In this document: positions 1-6,466 of the stretch, one piece after another | Layout of the letters: each line of letters opens with the position of its first letter | Position numbering within the stretch: the first letter of the stretch is position 1 | Assembly (NCBI GenBank): GCA_938048505.1 | Contig: CALIUX010000229.1 | Location: forward strand, 1 to 9,540 | DNA length: 9,540 nucleotides | From: an uncultured Pseudomonadales bacterium | GTDB lineage: Bacteria; Pseudomonadota; Gammaproteobacteria; Pseudomonadales; Cellvibrionaceae | Direction of reading: 5' to 3' | Notes under the pieces: model-generated | The model's database searches: none | The model's input: only the letters and a program-made list of their open reading frames with translations | What the model was told of the DNA's origin: nothing | Made by a program: the position numbers and the translations under genes

Positions 1-176
1 CGGACCCACGCTTGCATCATGTCGGGAGACACTTTTTGCGACACCGTATTCGGGACGACAAATTCACTGTCTTGGCCGTTTGTACGCAGCGTAGACTCGG
101 TATTGGACGAGTCAAGACACGCTGTTAGTGTGGATGTAATAAGTGCTGTAGCTAAAAGCTTCCTAGCTGAAAACAT
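1..176 (-). CDS. Putative outer-membrane lipoprotein, N-terminal part only
   Basis: An open reading frame on the minus strand runs off the left edge, so only 58 codons are visible. The N-terminus MFSARKLLATALITSTLTAC is a textbook lipoprotein signal: basic n-region, short hydrophobic core and lipobox LTAC with the lipidated cysteine at residue 20. The residues after Cys are Leu-Asp, so the inner-membrane retention signal (Asp at +2) is absent and outer-membrane sorting is expected. The mature part seen is polar (Ser, Thr, Asn rich) and I recognise no domain. I chose the ATG at 176 because AAGGTG precedes it at 9 nt; an in-frame ATG at 194 would add MKVNVV but has no ribosome binding site. The gene lies 132 bp downstream of the exported Ig-like protein gene in the same direction and may be co-transcribed with it. 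Its function is unknown. Confidence 0.7.
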   Translation of the reverse strand, partial: MFSARKLLATALITSTLTACLDSSNTESTLRTNGQDSEFVVPNTVSQKVSPDMMQAWV

Positions 177-185
177 CACGACGTT

Positions 186-191
186 CACCTT
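186..191 (-). promoter_or_regulatory. Ribosome binding site deciding the lipoprotein start
   Basis: AAGGTG on the minus strand, 9 nt before the ATG at 176. It overlaps the first codons of the alternative ATG at 194, so it can serve only the inner start. This also gives a signal peptide of normal length. Confidence 0.55.
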
Positions 192-308
192 CATTATCTA
201 AATTCGAGAGTTAGGTTATTGACTGAACGGGCTCACTGCCCATGACACGATTCAAATGCCAAAACCTGTTGCCACAAAACATGGTAAAGCGGATTAAAGC
301 GCAGCCTA

Positions 309-1016
309 TTAATTTGCCGGAACAGGCGTGGTGATATCCAAATCACCGGTATTATCGCCGCCACCTGGGGGGCTATCACCACCGCCACCCGCACCTGCCA
401 CAACGGCAGCCGCTAAAACTCCTAGCCCCACCCATAACCAGCGGTTACCGCTTTTTTCTTTTTTGATGGGTAATACGGACTCGCGAGACTTCTTACGTAG
501 TTCATTGCGTCCAGCATTGGGGACTTTAATGTTAACGTTATTCACCATGCTAACTTGTTGGGTGACTACTGCAACATTAAAAGGCTTACCATCGCTGCCG
601 TACATTTCTAAGGTATTGCCAGAGCTATCGGTTGCTTCAAAAAAATACTCAATCCCTGAACTTTCTATACCACTGATCACATTGGCTTCGTAATGGTCAG
701 AACCATCAAGGTTACTCATGGGTACTGGCACAAAATCACGTGTTCCACGTTCACGGTAGTGCAAGGTCACAGCTTCAACGCGTGCATCATCGGTTACCTT
801 TGCCGTTATCAGCTGATTGTCACCAGGCTTGATGGGCGTTTCAACACCAGGATGGTCAATACGCGGGGCAATAAAATCGATTGCATAAACAGGCTGCGAG
901 ACAACACTGACTAATACCAACAGTGATAAACAACATGCGAAACAAACACGCCGAAAGCCAAGCCATGCAATTGTTTGCTGGTCGGAGTCGAATGTGCTTG
1001 ATGAGGTTTGATACAT
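309..1016 (-). CDS. Exported Ig-like domain protein with C-terminal membrane anchor and Gly-rich tail
   Basis: 235 residues. Residues 19-45 form a signal peptide (FRR, then a hydrophobic stretch ending QPVYA), with likely cleavage before IDF. Residues ~46-152 have an Ig/fibronectin-like beta-sandwich pattern: IDFIAPRIDHPG, then VTDDARVEAVTLHYRERG, then GIEYFFEATDSSGN. This pattern recurs in bacterial envelope proteins with a presumed binding role. A basic linker (~165-190, RKKSRES and KKEK) leads to a hydrophobic segment at 193-209 (WLWVGLGVLAAAVVAGA) and a low-complexity tail of Gly, Pro and Asp. The expected topology is a periplasmic domain held by a single C-terminal helix. I chose ATG 1016 because AAGGA lies 9 nt upstream; a longer frame from a TTG at 1100 has no such site and would bury the signal peptide. 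The ligand and pathway are unknown; the downstream lipoprotein may be a partner. Confidence 0.7.
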   Translation of the reverse strand: MYQTSSSTFDSDQQTIAWLGFRRVCFACCLSLLVLVSVVSQPVYAIDFIAPRIDHPGVETPIKPGDNQLITAKVTDDARVEAVTLHYRERGTRDFVPVPMSNLDGSDHYEANVISGIESSGIEYFFEATDSSGNTLEMYGSDGKPFNVAVVTQQVSMVNNVNIKVPNAGRNELRKKSRESVLPIKKEKSGNRWLWVGLGVLAAAVVAGAGGGGDSPPGGGDNTGDLDITTPVPAN

Positions 1017-1025
1017 TAATCGAAG

Positions 1026-1030
1026 TCCTT
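1026..1030 (-). promoter_or_regulatory. Ribosome binding site deciding the Ig-like protein start
   Basis: AAGGA with a 9-nt spacer to the ATG at 1016. It favours this start over the upstream in-frame TTG at 1100, which would add 28 residues ahead of the signal peptide. Confidence 0.6.
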
Positions 1031-1177
1031 TCCATAAAGGCCAAAAATCTGGCGCAGAGTTTAATGCTTTGTCATTAAAGTGTCGATGGTTAAAAAACAA
1101 ACAATTGGGTTATTTATCCATTTTGTTTCTCTTCCATGGGATTTTCATGGTCATACAGTCTATAACATGATGCTTAA

Positions 1178-1213
1178 GAGAGTAATTATTGACGTACTCT
1201 CACGTCCTTTTTT
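1178..1213 (+). other. Two overlapping, mutually exclusive hairpins ending in a T-run
   Basis: Arm GAGAGTA (1178-1184) pairs with TACTCTC (1195-1201). The alternative arms GACGT (1191-1195) and ACGTC (1202-1206) pair across a 6-nt loop and are followed almost at once by CTTTTTT and more T-rich DNA. The two folds share bases, as in an antiterminator/terminator pair read on the plus strand. No plus-strand gene is visible here, so the role is unclear. The stems are short and chance is possible. Apart from this and the serA terminator, the stretch between 1017 and 1319 holds no gene or clear promoter that I can see. Confidence 0.3.
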
Positions 1214-1243
1214 ATTTTATTAATGTTATTTCACATACCATAA

Positions 1244-1275
1244 ACGCACCCCCAATACTTCTAAAGGGAGTGCGT
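1244..1275 (-). terminator. Probable rho-independent terminator of serA
   Basis: A 10-bp stem of arms 1266-1275 and 1244-1253 with a 12-nt loop lies 45 bp past the serA stop. On the minus strand the transcript has nine Watson-Crick pairs and one G-U pair. Read on the plus strand the same position is a C-A mismatch, which supports the serA direction. The U-tract is short (TTTA), so termination may be incomplete. Confidence 0.55.
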
Positions 1276-1319
1276 GCCGCTAAATATGATGATCTAGCAT
1301 TCGATCAAATAGTCAGCCC

Positions 1320-2492
1320 TTATGCCGAAAGGCAACGCACCCGAATAACATGTTCAACCGCTTTTACCGCTTCAATCACTTCAGAAGAAGGGGCTTCGGC
1401 AATATCAATAATGCTGTAAGCAATGTCACCACGGCTCTTGTTTACCATATCCAATACATTGACATTAAACTCTTTGAATATCGATAAGACATTGCCTAAA
1501 ACACCCGAGACATTGTTGTTACTGAATGTAAGACGATGACCTTGTACCGCTCCCATCGTTGTTAAGGGGAAGTTCACCGAGTTAACAATATTGCCGTTTT
1601 CAAGGTAATCACGCAGCTGATTGGCAGCCATTACAGCGCAATTTTCTTCTGCCTCTGCCGTGCTCGCGCCAATGTGGGGTAATGCGATCACATCCGAACG
1701 ATTAATCACAGCCGGCTCAGGAAAGTCACAGACATATTTTTTCAATTTACCCGAATCAAGAGCGGCCAAGACAGCGGCAGTATCAACAATGGCTTCACGC
1801 GCAAAGTTCAAGAGAACCAAGCCCTCTTTAGCCGAGGCCAAGCTTGCACTATTGATCATACCTTTGGTGGGCTCAATCGCTGGCACATGCAATGTCACAT
1901 AATCTGAAGCAGCCAATAAATTCGCTAGATTCTCTTTACGCTCCACCGCGCCAGGCAAACGCCACGCGGCATCAACAGACAAGGCTGGGTCATAACCTGC
2001 AACATTCATTCCCAACGCTAACGCAACATCGGCCACCATCGAGCCAATTGCACCCAAGCCTACAATACCCAATGTTTTACCGGTGAGCTCGTTACCTGCA
2101 AAGCGCTTTTTCTCGGCTTCCATCAACTTACCCATTTCGGCTGCATCCGTCATTTGCGTTTGACTATTCGCAAAATCACGACCGCCCATAATGTCACGGG
2201 AGGCTAATAACATGCCCGCTAAAACAAGTTCTTTCACTGCATTCGCATTTGCACCTGGCGTATTAAACGCCACAATGCCTTGCTGACTGTAAGACTCCAC
2301 TGGAACATTATTAACGCCCGCACCAGCTCGCGCCACTGCCAATAATGAAGCCGGAACAGCCTCTTCATGAAGTTTGTGGCTACGCAAGATATAGGCATCG
2401 GGTGCATCACTTTCGCTACTCACAACGTAGTTTTCGTCGAAGCGGCTTAAGCCTTTATCAGAGATTTTGTTGTACGTCTTAACCTTGAACAT
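1320..2492 (-). CDS. serA: D-3-phosphoglycerate dehydrogenase, ACT-domain type
   Basis: Cytosolic enzyme oxidising 3-phosphoglycerate to 3-phosphohydroxypyruvate with NAD, the first step of serine synthesis. The 390 residues show the D-2-hydroxyacid dehydrogenase fold: the Rossmann motif GLGAIG at 145-150, an acidic residue at the end of the second strand (D168 in GYDP), and the catalytic triad Arg232 (NFAREA), Glu259 (DFPEP) and His273 (LPHIGAST). Residues ~318-390 look like a C-terminal ACT domain, which in SerA enzymes usually gives serine feedback inhibition. It is slightly shorter than E. coli SerA (~410), mainly at the N-terminus. The start is ATG 2492 with a modest GGA 8-9 nt upstream. 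It follows serC in the same direction with a 188-bp gap containing a long hairpin, so it may have its own promoter or be read through from serC. Confidence 0.92.
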   Translation of the reverse strand: MFKVKTYNKISDKGLSRFDENYVVSSESDAPDAYILRSHKLHEEAVPASLLAVARAGAGVNNVPVESYSQQGIVAFNTPGANANAVKELVLAGMLLASRDIMGGRDFANSQTQMTDAAEMGKLMEAEKKRFAGNELTGKTLGIVGLGAIGSMVADVALALGMNVAGYDPALSVDAAWRLPGAVERKENLANLLAASDYVTLHVPAIEPTKGMINSASLASAKEGLVLLNFAREAIVDTAAVLAALDSGKLKKYVCDFPEPAVINRSDVIALPHIGASTAEAEENCAVMAANQLRDYLENGNIVNSVNFPLTTMGAVQGHRLTFSNNNVSGVLGNVLSIFKEFNVNVLDMVNKSRGDIAYSIIDIAEAPSSEVIEAVKAVEHVIRVRCLSA

Positions 2493-2571
2493 AGATTTTC
2501 CAAAAAATGAATAATGAACTAACCCTAAACCCTCTACGGGGTGAGACAGGCTAAACTCAAAAAACGTTCGA

Positions 2572-2638
2572 CTGGCGCTTTTCGGACTATATTAAACACG
2601 ACGATTAGCGCTGCTTAATGCTATCCGAAAAGCGTTGG
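2572..2638. repeat. Long imperfect hairpin between serC and serA
   Basis: Perfect 11-bp inverted arms CGCTTTTCGGA (2576-2586) and TCCGAAAAGCG (2624-2634). Inside, a 3x3 internal loop leads to a second stem, 2590-2595 with 2615-2620, and a ~19-nt loop holding AGCGCT. On plus-strand RNA the outer stem extends to 15 bp through three G-U pairs (2573-2575 with 2635-2637) and a C-G pair; on the minus strand the G-U positions are mismatches. A T6 run lies 10 nt past the stem on the minus strand, too far for a standard terminator. It could be a serC terminator or attenuator, a processing site or a degenerate mobile hairpin. Confidence 0.55.
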
Positions 2639-2680
2639 CGCGATATGATTGCCAAATTACCAACAGGATGATCGTTAGCG

Positions 2681-3799
2681 TTATGCCTTCAATACTTCAT
2701 CATAGGCCCAGCCAATCCAAGGCATTAACGCTTCAACATCTGACGCTTCAACGGTCGCGCCACACCAAATACGAATGCTCGGTGGCGCATCGCGGTAACC
2801 GCCAATATCCAATGCAACACCTTCATTTTCGAGGCGTTTAACAATGGCTTTCACTTGCTCAGGGGTTGCATTTAATGTCAGGCAAACGCTGGTTGTTGAA
2901 TGTGTTTCAGGGTCTTTTGCTAGAAAATCAATCCAATCATTTTGCGCAACATATTGTGCAACCACATCATAGCTCGCGGTACAGCGTGCGATTGATGCAC
3001 TCACACCACCAATCGATTCAACCCAACCCAAGGCATCAAGGTAATCGGCTACAGCCAGCATTGATGGAGTATTAATCGTTGCACCTTTAAAGATTCCTTC
3101 AATCAACTTGCCACCTTTTGTCATGCGGAAAATCTTAGGTAACGGCCAAGGCGGCGTGTACGACTCTAAACGCTCAACCGCGCGAGGGCTTAAAATTAAC
3201 ATACCGTGGGCACCTTCTCCGCCCAATACTTTTTGCCATGAGTAAGTCACCACATCGAGCTTTTCCCAAGGCATTTCCATTGCAAAGACAGCAGATGTGG
3301 CATCACAAATAGTGAGGCCTTCGCGATCATCAGGAATCCAGTCACCGTTTTTCACTTTCACACCCGATGTCGTGCCATTCCAAGTAAACACGACATCATG
3401 CGCAAAACTTACCTCTTCTAGCGCAGGGAGTTCACCGTAGTCAGCACTGAATGTACGCGTATTCTCAAGTTGAAGTTGCTTGGTAATATCGGTTACCCAA
3501 CCCAAACCAAATGACTCCCACGCACACACATCCACAGGCCGCTGCCCAAGCAGTGACCACATAGCCATTTCTACAGCGCCGGTATCGGATGCGGGCACAA
3601 TGCCTACACGGTAGCCTTCAGGCAAACCGAGTAACTCAGCGGTTTTACTGCATGCAAGCCCCAGCGCTTGCTTACCAATACTGGAGCGGTGAGAACGACC
3701 CAACGTGCTGATATCAAGGCCCGACACATCGTACCCCGGTCGCTTGCTGCAGGGGCCTGATGAAAAATTGGGGTTCTGGGGTTTTACTGTTGGTTGCAT
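2681..3799 (-). CDS. serC: Phosphoserine aminotransferase, Methanosarcina/alphaproteobacterial type
   Basis: PLP enzyme transferring the amino group of glutamate to 3-phosphohydroxypyruvate to give phosphoserine, the step after SerA. The 372 residues fit the class V aminotransferase subfamily TIGR01365: N-terminal [12 protein letters not shown] (11-22), GRSHRS (34-39), PASDTGAVE (69-77) near the cofactor phosphate, NGTTSG (141-146), CDATSA with D166 facing the pyridine nitrogen, the Schiff-base lysine K190 in [12 protein letters not shown], and INTPS (242-246). The E. coli type of SerC is a different branch. I chose ATG 3799 because GAGG lies 6 nt upstream; ATG 3805 and GTG 3811 are in frame but sit on or before that site. 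It lies upstream of serA with the same direction, forming a serine synthesis pair. serB is not in view. Confidence 0.88.
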   Translation of the reverse strand: MQPTVKPQNPNFSSGPCSKRPGYDVSGLDISTLGRSHRSSIGKQALGLACSKTAELLGLPEGYRVGIVPASDTGAVEMAMWSLLGQRPVDVCAWESFGLGWVTDITKQLQLENTRTFSADYGELPALEEVSFAHDVVFTWNGTTSGVKVKNGDWIPDDREGLTICDATSAVFAMEMPWEKLDVVTYSWQKVLGGEGAHGMLILSPRAVERLESYTPPWPLPKIFRMTKGGKLIEGIFKGATINTPSMLAVADYLDALGWVESIGGVSASIARCTASYDVVAQYVAQNDWIDFLAKDPETHSTTSVCLTLNATPEQVKAIVKRLENEGVALDIGGYRDAPPSIRIWCGATVEASDVEALMPWIGWAYDEVLKA

Positions 3800-3805
3800 G
3801 CGCAT

Positions 3806-3809
3806 CCTC
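3806..3809 (-). promoter_or_regulatory. Ribosome binding site deciding the serC start
   Basis: GAGG on the minus strand, 6 nt before ATG 3799. It directly abuts ATG 3805 and overlaps GTG 3811, so neither of those upstream in-frame codons can use it. The protein then begins [16 protein letters not shown]. Confidence 0.55.
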
Positions 3810-3833
3810 ACACATCAAGAAAGTGATAAGAAC

Positions 3834-3851
3834 GGTGGCCATTATGCCACC
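3834..3851. repeat. Inverted repeat in the serC leader
   Basis: Perfect 6-bp arms GGTGGC and GCCACC around a 6-nt centre, 35-52 nt upstream of the serC start. On the minus strand the centre and last base of one arm read CATAAT, which resembles a -10 box, but I found no good -35 at 16-18 bp. It could be an operator or a leader hairpin. Confidence 0.35.
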
Positions 3852-3876
3852 ACTCAATTTATGAATAACGACTCAA

Positions 3877-3903
3877 ACATCACTTGTGCTGTACTGACAT
3901 CAC
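3877..3903. repeat. Direct repeat pair ACATCAC upstream of serC
   Basis: ACATCAC occurs at 3877-3883 and 3897-3903, exactly 20 bp apart, about two helical turns. A near copy, ACATCAA, is at 3812-3818. The arrangement suits a dimeric regulator upstream of serC, but the motif is short and may be chance. The rest of the 3810-4030 intergenic stretch shows no gene. Confidence 0.25.
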
Positions 3904-4030
3904 AGTGGTGCATTAGCCGACATTATAACTGAAGCCTGTCAGCAAAAGCGTACAAGTTCAGCGGCACAGTCTGCCGTCATCTGAGTCATTAACGAATTAG
4001 GCCGTTCGGCTAATAAAAAAACGAAAGCAC

Positions 4031-4927
4031 TTAATACAATTTGGCGTAGAGTTTTTGCTGGTAGCGAATAGCGAGCGGATCGCCCTTACCCACCGTAGTA
4101 ATCACATCTAAGTAGATGCGTTTAAGCTCGCCCTCTTTCACATGAATATCTTTTTCCAGTACAGACCACAGCAGCTCTAGGGCTTCTTGATGGTGCTTAT
4201 GCTGAGCATATTGTGCGGCCAAAGCTTGAATAACCTCTAAGTCCTCTGGTGCCTTAGCATGCTGTGCTTCTAGCTCAGTAATTTCAGGCGCTTTGTCAGC
4301 GTTTTGCGCTAACTCAAGCTGAGCCAGCAGTGAGGTGTATTCAGAGCCTTGATCCGCCATTTTAATAGCCTTGATAACCGCCTCTGCTTCATCTAAGCGT
4401 CGCTCTTCAATCAGTGCAGAAGCATACACATAAGCCACCTCAGCCGCCTGCTCTGAATCGGTATAAGCACCGCGTAATAGCGCAATACCTTCAGCTAACT
4501 CGCCAGCCTGTACTTTCATTGAACCCTCTTGCACGGCTGCCATCCAAGGGGCCGGCAAGTATTTCTCAAGCAATTCACGAATAGCTGTTTCTGGCTGAGC
4601 GCCTTGCAAGGCATCAACTGGTTGCCCTTGTTGCATCACAATCAGAGTAGGTAAGCTCTGTACACCAAATTGACCGGCAAGTGGTTGGAGCTCGTCAGCG
4701 TTCACTTTGGCGAGCAAAAAGGCGCCATCATATTCAGCTGCGAGCTTTTCAAGAATAGGCGCCAGACTTTTGCATGGACCACACCAATCGGCCCAGAAGT
4801 CGACCAAGACAGGTCTGATCATAGACTCATCAATTAAGTGCTCTTTTGCGGTCTCCATGGTCACATCAACGGTATGCATGGGTTGCGCGTGTCCTGGCGC
4901 GGACTCGGTGTGACTGACAGGCTCCAT
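4031..4927 (-). CDS. cnoX: CnoX/YbbN-like chaperedoxin (thioredoxin domain plus TPR)
   Basis: 298-residue cytosolic protein. Residues ~20-125 are a thioredoxin domain: VLVDFWADWCGPCKSLAP (W48, C49, C52), KVNADE (74-79) and the cis-proline motif SLPT (P93). Residues ~130-298 are helical repeats of TPR type, for example EVAYVYASALIEERRLDEAEAVI and DLEVIQALAAQYAQHKHHQEALELL. This is the architecture of CnoX (YbbN), a holdase that protects unfolded proteins from oxidative aggregation and passes them to GroEL/ES or DnaK. E. coli CnoX has lost the first cysteine, but the intact WCGPC here predicts real disulfide chemistry, as in Caulobacter CnoX. A polar N-terminal extension of ~20 residues precedes the domain. 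ATG 4927 has GAGGAG 7 nt upstream. It is divergent from the aspartic protease gene. The family call is firm; the exact role is inferred. Confidence 0.85.
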   Translation of the reverse strand: MEPVSHTESAPGHAQPMHTVDVTMETAKEHLIDESMIRPVLVDFWADWCGPCKSLAPILEKLAAEYDGAFLLAKVNADELQPLAGQFGVQSLPTLIVMQQGQPVDALQGAQPETAIRELLEKYLPAPWMAAVQEGSMKVQAGELAEGIALLRGAYTDSEQAAEVAYVYASALIEERRLDEAEAVIKAIKMADQGSEYTSLLAQLELAQNADKAPEITELEAQHAKAPEDLEVIQALAAQYAQHKHHQEALELLWSVLEKDIHVKEGELKRIYLDVITTVGKGDPLAIRYQQKLYAKLY

Positions 4928-5091
4928 AAAGGGCTCCTCGAGGATAGAAATAAGATGCGCATTCTAACGCAGTTAGCCACTATGCAAAAAGCAGAAGATA
5001 CCGCATGATAGTTGAAAGGGACTACCCAAAAACAAATTCAGCGGCAACAGTCCACGCTCAAGCAAAGAGCTAAAATCAAGAATTAAAATAA

Positions 5092-5110
5092 AGCGCTGCA
5101 GCACAGCGCT
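5092..5110. repeat. Hairpin upstream of the aspartic protease gene
   Basis: Perfect 7-bp arms AGCGCTG (5092-5098) and CAGCGCT (5104-5110) with a 5-nt loop, in the cnoX-protease divergent region, 33 nt before the protease ATG. On the plus strand an A-rich run follows. On the minus strand TTATTTTAATT follows, which is weakly terminator-like, but no minus-strand gene lies just upstream. It could be an operator or a leader hairpin. The other ~180 bp of this intergenic gap shows no gene. Confidence 0.4.
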
Positions 5111-5143
5111 AGAACAAAAAAAAACAATGAGATCAAACAGAGT

Positions 5144-5668
5144 ATGAATTCACCCGACAGTTCATCAACTAGCACGTTAGGGAAAATCTTTATCAATTTG
5201 AGCTGGATTTTATTATTGGTAGCGCTCAGTGTCTTTTTTTCTAGCTATCTCAAAAATCGCACTAACCCTAATCAACAACCCGATAGCGCATCCCGTGAGG
5301 GCGTCACCGAAGTGGTATTAAAACGCAATTATCAACATCATTATGTGGCGAATGGTTTGATCAATGGTACACCTGTAACGTTTCTAGTCGATACCGGTGC
5401 AACGCATGTTGCAATAGGGCCAAAGCTAGCAGACAAAATCGGGCTTGAAAGGGGATATGAGGGAACAGCCTATACGGCTAATGGCACAACTCGCACCTAC
5501 GATACACGTCTAGAACAGCTTCAATTGGGCGACATACAACTAAACGATGTGCGTGCCAGTATTACGATGGGAATGGATGGCGACTCAGTACTACTCGGTA
5601 TGAGTGCCCTAAAAGATATTGAGCTCACCCATAAAAATGGTGAGCTCACCATGCGGCAAATACATTAA
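5144..5668 (+). CDS. Membrane-anchored retropepsin-like aspartic protease
   Basis: The only plus-strand gene. The 174 residues contain one N-terminal membrane segment (~16-34, INLSWILLLVALSVFF), a polar linker rich in Asn, Gln and Ser (~38-52), and a retroviral-type aspartic protease domain (~55-174). The catalytic motif is FLVDTGAT with Asp83; the strand-Gly motif near the C-terminus is VLLGMSAL (149-156). This fits the TIGR02281 clan AA family of small single-domain bacterial proteases, which must dimerise to bring two aspartates together. With few positive charges before the helix and three after it (KNR), the topology is not obvious; a periplasmic domain is usually assumed for such proteins. 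The substrate is unknown. The ATG has only a weak ribosome binding site. It is divergent from cnoX and convergent with the DUF799 gene. Confidence 0.85.
   Translation: MNSPDSSSTSTLGKIFINLSWILLLVALSVFFSSYLKNRTNPNQQPDSASREGVTEVVLKRNYQHHYVANGLINGTPVTFLVDTGATHVAIGPKLADKIGLERGYEGTAYTANGTTRTYDTRLEQLQLGDIQLNDVRASITMGMDGDSVLLGMSALKDIELTHKNGELTMRQIH
5637..5652. repeat. 16-bp perfect palindrome at the 3' end of the protease gene
   Basis: ATGGTGAGCTCACCAT is a perfect palindrome inside the last codons of the protease. The segment GAGCTCACCCAT at 5621-5632 also pairs with 5637-5648 around an AAAA loop, with one bulged base. The two copies of GAGCTCACC encode a repeated Glu-Leu-Thr, so codon choice may explain it. 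No T-run follows, so it is not a standard terminator. Confidence 0.45.
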
Positions 5669-5733
5669 TAAAACATTGCACTAATCAATTATTTTATCAA
5701 AACAATGGCTGAAAACAGCAACGGCCAAAACAC

Positions 5734-6465
5734 TTACTTAGAAGCCGTTTGATAATACTCAATCAGCAAAGGTCCGGCTTGCAAGCTTCGAATGGCATTA
5801 TTGTTGGCCTGGCGAGACAACACATAAGTCTTATCCACCAAAGAACCGGCGACTTGATCCACAACTGCACCAATCAATAAACCCGCCAGCCCATTCCCGT
5901 TGCCACTGTTTTGATTATTCGTCGCGCGCGCTTGCCCCTGCCAAATCACCGCACCATCGTTCGCTCGCACTAAACGTAACCCCACCGACACCACTGTACT
6001 TGACTGTATAACTTGATACTTCTGCCCCCAGTCATTGATGGTGGCATACAACACAGTGTCTGCTCCCGTATGGTCATACAGCTTATCAAGCGGTATTTGG
6101 TGCATTTGATGCGCCGTATGCATGCCGTTTTCACGCATTAACCGATCAACCATCGCAACAGGAAAAACATAGTAACCCCTATCGGCCAAAGGCTGCGTAA
6201 TAGTCGATAAAAATGTATAGGGCGCACTGACCTCGACAGAGTGATTAACCGGAGGCAATACCAATATTGAGCGTGGCAGCCCTGCTGTCGATTGTTGTTG
6301 GTAAACAGGCGTTGATGAACTGCAACCCAATAGGTTAAAAGAAAACAAGACAAGGCACAGCACTAGCATGTTGCGCAAAACAGGTAGTCGATAACAAGGC
6401 TCTTTTGCCAAAGAACCTGCACGAGTAAACCAAGACACGGCGCAATAATCATCTGAACGCATCAT
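5734..6465 (-). CDS. DUF799 (GNA1162-like) lipoprotein
   Basis: 243 residues. A hydrophobic stretch at 33-47 (MLVLCLVLFSFNLLG) ends in lipobox LLGC with Cys48; Ser follows, so outer-membrane sorting is expected. The mature part carries the hallmarks of DUF799 (PF05643, the family of Neisseria GNA1162): SILVLPPVNHSVEVSAPYTF, then LADRGYYVFPVAMVDRLM, then GADTVLYATINDWGQKY and LVRANDGAVIWQG. The ~32-residue n-region is long for a lipoprotein signal, but the ATG at 6465 has AGGGGAG about 9 nt upstream, while Met33 has no such site. It is last of three lipoprotein genes, 1 bp after the DUF4810 gene. In other bacteria the three families occur together; the biochemical role is not established. It probably acts in an envelope complex with the CsgG-like protein. 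Confidence 0.85.
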   Translation of the reverse strand: MMRSDDYCAVSWFTRAGSLAKEPCYRLPVLRNMLVLCLVLFSFNLLGCSSSTPVYQQQSTAGLPRSILVLPPVNHSVEVSAPYTFLSTITQPLADRGYYVFPVAMVDRLMRENGMHTAHQMHQIPLDKLYDHTGADTVLYATINDWGQKYQVIQSSTVVSVGLRLVRANDGAVIWQGQARATNNQNSGNGNGLAGLLIGAVVDQVAGSLVDKTYVLSRQANNNAIRSLQAGPLLIEYYQTASK

Positions 6466-6466
6466 A

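Noticed and set aside
328..693. Plus-strand frame opposite the Ig-like protein gene
   Set aside because: Proline-rich shadow of the Gly-rich minus-strand gene; no ribosome binding site or domain, while the minus frame has a signal peptide and membrane helix.
1017..1100. N-terminal extension of the Ig-like protein from a TTG start
   Set aside because: No ribosome binding site at 1100 and it would place 28 polar residues before the signal peptide; ATG 1016 has AAGGA at 9 nt.
2521..2540. Telomere-like CCCTAAACCCT sequence upstream of serA
   Set aside because: Only about two imperfect units in an ordinary bacterial intergenic gap; no array and no other eukaryotic sign.
2572..2638. Integron attC site
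   Set aside because: The arms lack the paired RYYYAAC and GTTRRRY core sites, and no integrase or cassette structure is near.
3989..4020. Terminator downstream of cnoX
   Set aside because: The hairpin around TTAGGCCG/CGGCTAA is imperfect, and on the minus strand the T-run lies before the stem instead of after it.
5669..5733. Bidirectional terminator between the convergent protease and DUF799 genes
   Set aside because: Only a 4-bp GCTG/CAGC stem around AAAA is present, without an adjoining T-run in the right place.
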